31,759 bases of DNA, from positions 1-31,759 of the forward strand of contig DATLRW010000194.1 of the NCBI GenBank assembly GCA_035534495.1. The letters are read 5' to 3'. Below, one piece after another: positions 25,876 through 31,759 of this stretch. The number at the start of each line of letters is the position of its first letter. The stretch's first letter is position 1. This DNA is from JAKASX01 sp035534495. Its GTDB lineage: Bacteria > Acidobacteriota > Terriglobia > Acidiferrales > UBA7541. The notes beneath the pieces are model-generated. The model saw only the letters and a program-made list of their open reading frames with translations, was not told where the DNA came from and searched no databases. The translations under genes were made by a program, and so were the position numbers.

Positions 25876-27843
25876 CTACATGGCCGCTTGTTCGCGCTGC
25901 TCGATCTGTTTTTTCAGGGCCTGGATTTGCGTTTTTGTCCGGAACGTCATACGCACCACTTTTCGCGCTCGAAAGTACGGCAAAATCACCTGCTGCAGCG
26001 AGCCGCCTTTTTCCAACAGGTCGATGTAGCGGTTCTCTGTTCCCAGCGTAGGCAACGGATATTCCGTCCACCGGGACGCCTGCGGATCGTACTCCATGAT
26101 GGAATCGGAGTTCATCATATCCACCCACACGCGGTGATGATCGTCGACCTTCGACTGATAGGGTTGCTGGGCGTCCGGTTGGGGGAACGGTACGATAGTA
26201 ACTTTTAGGGTGTTGATGTTAATTTTGGCCAAGTTTCCACCCCACCAGTCGCAAACCCACACGGAATTGCCGTGCTTGTCCGCCCCCAGGCGGCGTGGAC
26301 CCTGCGCCCCAGGCGGCGTGGTGTTGAAGTCGGCGCCGTATTCCGCGTACAGCTTGCGGTCTTCGGGCGTGGCGTTATCGAGTTGGCTCTTGACCGGCGG
26401 CAGTTGGATTGCCACCACCTTGCCGGTTTTGATGTCGGCCTTATCGATGATGTCGATGGGCATTTGAGCCCACCAACCGTTGCCCTCGGAATCCACCGTC
26501 AAGCCGTAGGTGGTTCCCACTCCAGCCGCATTGATGAAGGTCGGCGACTTAAACTCGCGAAAATGCTTGATAACGGGATTGAAGCGAAGGGCGCCGATAT
26601 CGGTCGTCACCCAGACGTTTCCTTTGGCATCGGTATCGATCGTCCCGGCCGCTCCCGTCATCCCCTTGGGCGGATAGAAGATCTGGATTTTCTGCGTGGT
26701 GGGATCGACCATGGCTATGCCGGCCGGCTGGCCATCCGGACCCGGACCGATGTTGAACCAGAGGTTGCCGTGCAAATCACGCGTGATTCCGTGGCTCCCG
26801 GTCGCCAGTCCGTGCCTGCCCGGAATCTTGAAGAACTTGACGGCTCCGCTCTTGGCATCGACGCGCCCGATCGTAATGTCCACGTTGGGGTGGGCGTACG
26901 TAAACCAGATGTTCCCTTCCGGGTCGGCTACCGCGTCGTGAATCCCGAAGTTGCCGAAGAAACCCGAGGGAGTGCCGAGTGACCAGTTGCTGCCGTTGTT
27001 CGTCACGTACTTGTACGGGTAACCGACCGAGGAATCGACGGGGAGGTCGTACTCGGTAAAGACGACTCGCGCCGCCTTGCCCGTGGGACGCGGCCGCAAG
27101 TGGATTTTCAAAGCCGACGGCCCTGGTCCCCGAATCCTGGCCAGGTAGGCCGCTAAGGCCTGCTTGTTGTTGTTGATATACGGAAACTGCATTCCGGCGA
27201 AGTGGGGCTCTTTCTCCAACTCCTTCTCGTGCGTCAGGATATACGATGTGCCCGGAGAAACCGGCAGCGCCGCGCTCTGGGCGTGAGAGACGCCGAATAT
27301 GTTGATCTCCCGCATCAAATTCAATACCGCCGTCCAACCCGCCTCGTTGAACCGGTTCTGCAGGATGTAATTGGGCTGATGGCAACTGGTGCAGTTGTTG
27401 CGGAATAGCCACTTCAACCGGCGGTCGCTCGGTGTGCTGTCCGGCAACGCCGCCAGCAATTGATCGCCCGTCAATTGATGAATGAAATGCGCCATGGGCT
27501 TCAGCACGAAATCCTGGCGCGCGAGCGACCGCAAATCGACCGTGGCGTTCGTATACTGGTAGCTATCGGCCTGCGCCCATACCTTATATTTGCCCGCATG
27601 CATGGGCGGGAAGTAGTAATCGCCATCTGTATCGGTGAACACACTGGTGGTGATGTTGCTTCCCTCCCGCTTCGCCGATACCGTCACTCCCGCCATCTTC
27701 CCACCTGAAACCGATTGAACGGAACCGGTCAGCAGGCCGGCGGGCGTGGCCGCCCGTACCTGGCGCGGAACCAAAATCGCCGATGCCCAGCCGAGCAACG
27801 CAACAGCCAGGACGCCTCCGCTGATTTTCCTGATTCGCTTCAT
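25876..27843 (-). CDS. Exported heme-c / Vgb-like propeller fusion with carboxypeptidase-regulatory-like domain (fusion 2)
   Basis: This 655-residue protein has the same order as fusion 1. The signal peptide is 1-31, and the carboxypeptidase-regulatory-like domain is about 36-117 (LLTGSVQSVSGGKMAGVTVSA). The heme segment is about 123-240 with CTSCH (151-155), candidate distal ligand M177 and a closing helix ALAAYLARIRG. A propeller follows at about 270-640 (HDAVADPEGNIWFTYA, HGITRDLHGNLWFNIG, GTIDTDAKGNVWVTTD, VDSEGNGWWAQMP). It is longer than fusion 1 by about 90 residues and ends in a charged helix (KTQIQALKKQIEQREQAAM). I chose ATG 27843, with GGGAGG just upstream, giving a proper signal peptide. 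It is the second gene of an operon with a small cytochrome c 41 bases upstream, so an electron-transfer pair is likely. The oxidised or bound substrate is unknown. Confidence 0.85.
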   Translation of the reverse strand: MKRIRKISGGVLAVALLGWASAILVPRQVRAATPAGLLTGSVQSVSGGKMAGVTVSAKREGSNITTSVFTDTDGDYYFPPMHAGKYKVWAQADSYQYTNATVDLRSLARQDFVLKPMAHFIHQLTGDQLLAALPDSTPSDRRLKWLFRNNCTSCHQPNYILQNRFNEAGWTAVLNLMREINIFGVSHAQSAALPVSPGTSYILTHEKELEKEPHFAGMQFPYINNNKQALAAYLARIRGPGPSALKIHLRPRPTGKAARVVFTEYDLPVDSSVGYPYKYVTNNGSNWSLGTPSGFFGNFGIHDAVADPEGNIWFTYAHPNVDITIGRVDAKSGAVKFFKIPGRHGLATGSHGITRDLHGNLWFNIGPGPDGQPAGIAMVDPTTQKIQIFYPPKGMTGAAGTIDTDAKGNVWVTTDIGALRFNPVIKHFREFKSPTFINAAGVGTTYGLTVDSEGNGWWAQMPIDIIDKADIKTGKVVAIQLPPVKSQLDNATPEDRKLYAEYGADFNTTPPGAQGPRRLGADKHGNSVWVCDWWGGNLAKININTLKVTIVPFPQPDAQQPYQSKVDDHHRVWVDMMNSDSIMEYDPQASRWTEYPLPTLGTENRYIDLLEKGGSLQQVILPYFRARKVVRMTFRTKTQIQALKKQIEQREQAAM

Positions 27844-27884
27844 CTTCGCCTCCCGGAGACTATCTCCTCCCTCAGTCGATCGGC

Positions 27885-28265
27885 TCAATCAATCGCGTTC
27901 GGCCCGTTGCCGTGGGACGCTGCTTTCGCTTGCTTGGGCACAGTCTTCAGGTAATCGACCATGGCGTCGATCTCCCGATCCGTCAGCGTGTACCGGAAAC
28001 CCGGCATCATTTCCGGCACTCCGTTTCGGATGATTTCCGCCATCGCCTTTTCGTGACCGTCGACCACTTCCTGGTTCAACGCCGTGGCGTAGCGTTTGGC
28101 CCCCAGAAACGCAGTGGCGTGGCAAACGCCGCAGCGCTGGTTGAAGATGCGACGGCCTTCGATCTGGGTGCGATTCAAGGAAGCCGGTTTTGTATGTTGC
28201 CGTGCGAACAGTGACAGGGGGAATACAACAACCACCAACACAAGACTGACCATGGTGCTTCTCAT
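27885..28265 (-). CDS. Small exported cytochrome c
   Basis: This 126-residue protein has a signal peptide at 1-21 (ending LFA) and a class I cytochrome c domain. CGVCH (45-49) binds heme, and the M86/M87 region in PEMMPGF supplies the distal methionine. The C-terminal helix is EIDAMVDYLKTV. Proteins of this type shuttle single electrons in the periplasm. I chose ATG 28265, with GGAGG five bases upstream; a longer frame to 28283 has no better site. It is the first gene of an operon with fusion 2 and may donate to or accept from it. Confidence 0.9.
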   Translation of the reverse strand: MRSTMVSLVLVVVVFPLSLFARQHTKPASLNRTQIEGRRIFNQRCGVCHATAFLGAKRYATALNQEVVDGHEKAMAEIIRNGVPEMMPGFRYTLTDREIDAMVDYLKTVPKQAKAASHGNGPNAID

Positions 28266-28588
28266 GGGCACCTCCGGCACCACATTTCTGATTTCTTTGG
28301 CCGTCCAAAACCGGGGACATCACCCAAAATTGCCGGCGTCGACAGAATCCCTCCCCACCGCTCCTCGCTCGTTTCTGAACGGCGAGAGGGCCCTTACGCC
28401 AATCGTTCCCGCATGAGACCAGAAAAATGCCTTCAGTACCAGCGAAATTTGCCGGGGCGTCGTTGTCGCCGCCGCAATCCCCCCGATTCGAGGAGGGTTC
28501 GCCCGGAAGCGCCGATCGGGGCTTCCGGGCAGCGACCAATATTTCTTATGGATCCCGCGAATCTCTTGCGGTTAGGACAGGGAAACGT
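28266..28588 (-). other. Gap upstream of the cytochrome operon
   Basis: These 323 bases should hold the promoter of the small cytochrome gene, but no good -35/-10 pair stands out. The right part contains the hairpin described at 28501-28530. No gene is supported. Confidence 0.4.
28501..28530 (-). terminator. Hairpin after the acyl-CoA dehydrogenase unit
   Basis: A perfect ten-base stem GCCCGGAAGC/GCTTCCGGGC has a ten-base loop and lies 59 bases after the stop of the hypothetical gene. No T-run follows on the minus strand, so it is a candidate terminator only. Confidence 0.45.
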
Positions 28589-29125
28589 CTAGCGATTCGG
28601 CTTAATCCCCGAACGAGATTCCGAGGACATGTTTCGAACCAGGCCGCTACGGACCAGCCAGGCTAGCCCCTCGATCAGGAAATTCCGCGCGTAGTGCGCG
28701 CGCCGGCCTTCTGGCCATCGATCGAGTGGAAGATGCCGCAGCAATCCGGCCCGGCCATGCTCGGAAAACTGGAAGCGCGGCGGGTGATGCGTCAGCCAGC
28801 TGATGTACTCGTGGAACGAGCGGAACAGACTCTCGGGCCGGCGCACCAGCCGCTCGTGCAGCTTTCCGCCGGGCGGATCAACAAAAGCGAAAAGGAGGCA
28901 TTCCGGCATTTGGGGATCGAGATACCCGTATCCGTCCTCACCCACCAGAAACCCAGCGAAAAAGCCGATTCGGCCCCGCTCTTTTCCTCCGGCCGCCCGC
29001 GAAAAACGGTAGCCGCGCAACGCATGCCCGGCTTCCCGCGCGGGATCAAATCCCTTGAGGTATGGCCGCGCGAGATCGCGGATCCAGTCCACCGAACCCG
29101 TTTCATTCTCATTTTTCCGCGGCAT
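28589..29125 (-). CDS. Hypothetical protein coupled to the acyl-CoA dehydrogenase
   Basis: I do not recognise this 178-residue protein. It is soluble, arginine-rich and has no signal peptide. Visible features are a glycine-rich segment (GGKERGRIGFFAGFLVGEDGYGYLD) and a tryptophan/histidine-rich middle (HEYISWLTHHPPRFQF), then an amphipathic C-terminal half (ARNFLIEGLAWLVRSGLV). The dehydrogenase stop codon overlaps an in-frame TTG at 29140 by TTGA, and ATG 29125 is 11 bases beyond the stop. I prefer the ATG because GGAA precedes it, but coupling from the TTG is possible. Its position suggests a role alongside the dehydrogenase. Confidence 0.68.
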   Translation of the reverse strand: MPRKNENETGSVDWIRDLARPYLKGFDPAREAGHALRGYRFSRAAGGKERGRIGFFAGFLVGEDGYGYLDPQMPECLLFAFVDPPGGKLHERLVRRPESLFRSFHEYISWLTHHPPRFQFSEHGRAGLLRHLPLDRWPEGRRAHYARNFLIEGLAWLVRSGLVRNMSSESRSGIKPNR

Positions 29126-29136
29126 GGGTTCCAGTC

Positions 29137-30933
29137 TCAACGGGCTTCGAAGGGATAGCGGCCTGACGAAAGCAGAGCGGCCGCAACGTTGCGGCGCAGC
29201 AGAACCGTATCGGCCGGCTCGCGCCGGCAGAAGCGTCTCAACACGACCAGTTGAGCGCGAAGCGCGTCTCCTTCGGCCGAGGCCTCCAGGGCGGTGCGCG
29301 CCTGTTTTTCGATCCGGTCAACCGCGTCGTAAACAAAAAGGCGCGCGGCAGCGCCGAGCGGCCCGGCCGAGCGGTCCTGGCGCGCGATGGCCCGAGCGGC
29401 CCGCAGCGTGGCCGATTCCATCGCGTAGATGTCGATCACGACATTCGCCAAAGCCGCCAGGATTTCCTGCTCGTCGGCGAGTTTTTCGAGGAATCGCTTC
29501 ACCGCCGTGCCGGCAGCCAGCAGGAACGCCTTTTTGGCGTTGGCAACGGCGAGCATCTCGGCGCCGAGCGGACCCTCCGGCGGCCCTTGGACCGACGGGC
29601 CGGCCAGCACCTGGTCGGCGAGGCGCTGCGCCGCCGGCACCAGAGGCAAGGTCCCGGCGGTCGCCCGCTTCATCAGCATCTGGAGGATGAGCATGCGGTT
29701 GATCTCATTGGTTCCTTCGAAGATGCGGTTGACGCGGCTGTCGCGGTAGGCGCGGGCGGCGGGGTAATCTTCATGAAAGCCGTAACCGCCGAAAATCTGC
29801 ACGGCCTCATCCACGACGAAATCCACCACCTCGCTGGCACACACCTTGCTGATCGAACATTCGATCGCGTACTCCTCGAGCACCTTCATCATGCGCGCCG
29901 TTTTGTCGCCGCCTTGCTCGGCCGCCTCCGATGCCGCTTCGATCGAGCCCGCCAACCGGTACAGCATCGATTCAACGGCGTAGGATCGAGCGACCATTTC
30001 GCCGAGCTTCGCCTGGATCAGGCCAAACTCGGCCAGCGGCTTCCCAAATGCGGTTCGCTCTTTCGCGTAGCGCGCCGCGATTTCGATGCTCCTTTTCGCT
30101 CCGCCAAGGCAGTACGCCCCCAGCGAAAATCGCCCCACGTTCAGGATGTTGAAGGCGACGATGTGCCCGCGCCCAACCTCGTGCAGCAGATTCTCGCGCG
30201 GTATCTTGGCGTTTTCGAAGAAAATCGGCACCGTCGAACTGCCCCGAATGCCCATCTTCTTTTCTTCGGCGCCCACCGAAAACCCCGGCGTTCCCCGCTC
30301 CACGAGGAAGCAGGAAAATTTTTCGCCATCCACTTTCGCAAACACCGTGAACAGGTCCGCGAACCCGCCGTTGGTAATCCACATCTTCTGGCCGTTGAGC
30401 AGCCAGCTTTCCCCGTCCGGCGAAAGATCGGCCCGCGTCCGCGCCGCCAGCGCGTCCGAGCCCGCCTGCGGTTCCGACAGACAGTAGCAGCCGACCAGTT
30501 CCCCCGTGGCCAGTTTGGGCAAGTACTTCCGCTTCTGCTCCTCGGTGCCGAAATAAACGATGGGCAAGGTGCCGATGCCGGTGTGGCCGCCGTAAGAGAC
30601 GGCGAAGGAGGCATAGGCCGCCAGCTTCTCCGACAGCAGGGTCAACGATATTTTGTCGAGCCCCCCTCCCCCGTACTGCTCGGGAACGCCGCCGCCGAGC
30701 AGTCCGAGCTCGCCCGCTTTTTTCAGCAGCTGCGGCATCAGGCCCTCTTTGTGCAGTTCGAGGTCAGCGATCCGGGGCACGACTTCCTGATCGACGAACT
30801 CCTGGGCCGTCTTTCCGATCAGTTTCTGGTCGTCGGATAAATCGGCGGGGGTAAAGACGCTCTCCGGAGCGCAGGATTGCAGCAGGAACTCGCCCCCTTT
30901 CATCACGGGCAGGCTCGCATGGGGCATGGGCAC
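29137..30933 (-). CDS. Acyl-CoA dehydrogenase, VLCAD/ACAD9-like
   Basis: This 598-residue flavoprotein has the standard N-terminal helical, middle beta and C-terminal helical domains to about residue 420, plus a ~175-residue helical extension as in very-long-chain acyl-CoA dehydrogenases. Motifs are CYCLSEPQAGSDA (149-161), WITNGG (185-190), ERTAFGKPL (292-300), QIFGGYGF (379-386) and RIFEGTNEINR, where E406 is the expected catalytic base. It carries out the first, FAD-dependent oxidation of fatty acyl-CoA. No electron-transfer flavoprotein gene is in view. The start is GTG 30933 with GGGAG seven bases upstream; ATG 30927 is a near alternative. It overlaps or abuts the downstream hypothetical gene. 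Confidence 0.93.
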   Translation of the reverse strand: MPMPHASLPVMKGGEFLLQSCAPESVFTPADLSDDQKLIGKTAQEFVDQEVVPRIADLELHKEGLMPQLLKKAGELGLLGGGVPEQYGGGGLDKISLTLLSEKLAAYASFAVSYGGHTGIGTLPIVYFGTEEQKRKYLPKLATGELVGCYCLSEPQAGSDALAARTRADLSPDGESWLLNGQKMWITNGGFADLFTVFAKVDGEKFSCFLVERGTPGFSVGAEEKKMGIRGSSTVPIFFENAKIPRENLLHEVGRGHIVAFNILNVGRFSLGAYCLGGAKRSIEIAARYAKERTAFGKPLAEFGLIQAKLGEMVARSYAVESMLYRLAGSIEAASEAAEQGGDKTARMMKVLEEYAIECSISKVCASEVVDFVVDEAVQIFGGYGFHEDYPAARAYRDSRVNRIFEGTNEINRMLILQMLMKRATAGTLPLVPAAQRLADQVLAGPSVQGPPEGPLGAEMLAVANAKKAFLLAAGTAVKRFLEKLADEQEILAALANVVIDIYAMESATLRAARAIARQDRSAGPLGAAARLFVYDAVDRIEKQARTALEASAEGDALRAQLVVLRRFCRREPADTVLLRRNVAAALLSSGRYPFEAR

Positions 30934-31088
30934 GGCGAATCTCCCTTTCCCTTTTCCGGGGCGGGGCGGCGTTCGAGACTGTAAGCGCCCCGGCGGACGC
31001 GCGTGCCGAGAATAGCGCGCAGATCCATTCTACGCTGGATGGGAAACGGATGCGGGCCAAGGTCCCCGGAACGGTCCGGGGAAAGCCA

Positions 31089-31541
31089 TCAATTCAGGCC
31101 GGCCGTTTTCTTCAGTTGCTCGACGTATTCGGCGGGGAATTGATATTCGGTGGCGGCCTGCAAAATCGTCTGGAGATAATGGGGCGCCGGGCGCAACCCC
31201 TTTTCCACTCGGGTGGCGATGAACACTTGCGCGCGCACGGGACTCTCTTGGTTGTCGGTGACGGTCACTTCGATCCTTCGATAGTGCTCCGGCGCGCCCT
31301 CGAAGCGGTCGAGCGTTCGGAGCGCCGATTCGGGGATTTTGAAGAGGATGCCGTAGACAGCCTTGCCCGTGGAGGGGCGAATGTTCGCCGTCGCCGCTCC
31401 GCCGCGCGCCTTTTTATTGAAAACGATTTCGTAGTTTTCGAGTTTGCCGGTTTTTTCCTCGGAAACCTCACCGGCACGCGAGCGGACTTGATCTCGGTTC
31501 ATGTTACTGGCGTAGGCAAAATACCAAATGAATGAAGGCAT
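31089..31541 (-). CDS. Gamma-glutamylcyclotransferase-like protein
   Basis: This 150-residue protein belongs to the gamma-glutamylcyclotransferase / AIG2-like fold. The N-terminal substrate loop is WYFAYASNMN (family YGSNL/YGSNM). The catalytic glutamate lies in RFEGAPEHYRRIEV, and the barrel strand KAVYGILFKIP matches the family GxxYxV segment. Such enzymes release 5-oxoproline from gamma-glutamyl amines or peptides; the exact substrate cannot be given. I chose ATG 31541 because the family start aligns there; the open frame continues to 31694 but would run into the IS repeat. The ribosome site is weak (GGAA). Its 5' end lies about 100 bases from the IS, so that insertion may affect its expression. 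Confidence 0.85.
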   Translation of the reverse strand: MPSFIWYFAYASNMNRDQVRSRAGEVSEEKTGKLENYEIVFNKKARGGAATANIRPSTGKAVYGILFKIPESALRTLDRFEGAPEHYRRIEVTVTDNQESPVRAQVFIATRVEKGLRPAPHYLQTILQAATEYQFPAEYVEQLKKTAGLN

Positions 31542-31642
31542 TGTTTCCGGGGAAGCCGAAGGTTCAAAGAACCGATTATAGTAAACCGTATTGCAGGCCG
31601 CGGGCAACCGTTCCTGTTCTCGGTGTCTTAGCCAGATAATTC

Positions 31643-31678
31643 TGTCACCCCTTAACGGCCGCGTGAAAATGTCACCCC
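31643..31678 (+). repeat. IS left terminal inverted repeat (IRL)
   Basis: The 36-base repeat begins and ends with TGTCACCCC and matches the reverse complement of 87-121 with two mismatches and one gap. Confidence 0.8.
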
Positions 31679-31759
31679 ATGAGACAGGAGACATTCACGT
31701 TGAGCCAACGGGAGTTGCAAAAGGTGGCCGTCATCGCACAGTGCGTGAAAGGGGAACTG
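31679..31759 (+). CDS. IS transposase, N-terminal 27 residues
   Basis: The frame starts ATG 31679, directly after the repeat, and reads MRQETFTLSQRELQKVAVIA followed by seven more residues before the edge. The phrase SQREL-x(4)-VI-x(4)-KG is typical of the N-terminal helix-turn-helix of ISNCY/IS1202-like transposases. A TTG at 31700 with GGAG upstream is an alternative start. The integrase-type catalytic core is not visible. Confidence 0.7.
   Translation, partial: MRQETFTLSQRELQKVAVIAQCVKGEL

Larger units (their letters stand above)
31643..31759 (+). mobile_element. Left end of an insertion sequence (cut by the window edge)
   Basis: The terminal repeat and transposase start of an IS lie here in the same orientation as the copy at the left edge. 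The IS body is outside the window. Target-site duplication cannot be checked because only one end is visible. Confidence 0.78.

Noticed and set aside
18516..27843. Reading the Vgb-like genes as streptogramin resistance genes
   Set aside because: The propeller resemblance is only at fold and blade-repeat level, and each carries a heme-binding site and an extra N-terminal domain. Antibiotic inactivation is not supported.
29251..30840. Plus-strand frame of 529 codons opposite the acyl-CoA dehydrogenase
   Set aside because: Antisense shadow of a gene with complete catalytic motifs; no domain is visible.
1..31759. CRISPR array, prophage or toxin-antitoxin module
   Set aside because: No regularly spaced direct repeats, phage structural genes, integrase (other than IS ends) or small paired toxin/antitoxin frames were seen.

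Overview
The window (about 60 % GC by eye) looks like an Acidobacteriota chromosome, probably of the Solibacter/Bryobacter kind. That is inferred from gene families: very large Oar-type outer-membrane receptors with an N-terminal carboxypeptidase-regulatory-like domain, several YncE/YVTN-type beta-propellers, and c-type heme proteins fused to Vgb-like propellers. No taxonomic marker gene is present, so the assignment is tentative.

Both ends are cut inside insertion sequences of one family in the same orientation. The left edge carries the last 23 codons of a transposase and its right terminal repeat. The right edge carries the left terminal repeat and the first 27 codons of a transposase. Between them, positions 178-1699 hold two tandem Rieske iron-sulfur genes (minus strand) with no cytochrome b partner in view, followed by tRNA-Leu(UAA) (minus) at 1947-2034. 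A dienelactone-hydrolase-family gene lies at 2349-3074 (plus).

Positions 3395-13361 form the first surface and periplasm block: receptor 1 and propeller A on the plus strand, propeller D on the minus strand, then receptor 2 on the plus strand divergent from D. A decayed 3' fragment of a second dienelactone hydrolase lies just after receptor 2. Positions 13616-17078 (minus) carry more ordinary genes: ispH, an arginase-fold protein that has lost most metal ligands, a small secreted protein and an isoprenylcysteine-methyltransferase-like membrane protein.

Positions 17239-28265 (minus) form the second block. In transcription order these are a small cytochrome c, a heme-c/Vgb-propeller fusion, a strong terminator, receptor 3, propeller C, a second heme-c/propeller fusion and propeller B. 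Positions 28589-31541 (minus) hold a gamma-glutamylcyclotransferase-like protein, a VLCAD-type acyl-CoA dehydrogenase and a hypothetical protein probably coupled to it.

The main theme is repeated pairing of a TonB-type receptor with a secreted YncE-like propeller (three times), mixed with exported cytochromes. This resembles the E. coli yncD-yncE neighbourhood, expanded and joined to periplasmic electron transfer. The substrate cannot be read from sequence. Points most worth a second look are the arginase-like putative pseudoenzyme, the two heme-c/propeller fusions, the near-identical leader shared by two adjacent genes with unrelated mature parts, the dienelactone hydrolase remnant, the duplicated Rieske genes next to an IS end, and G7-G10 tracts in the leaders of three exported-protein genes.
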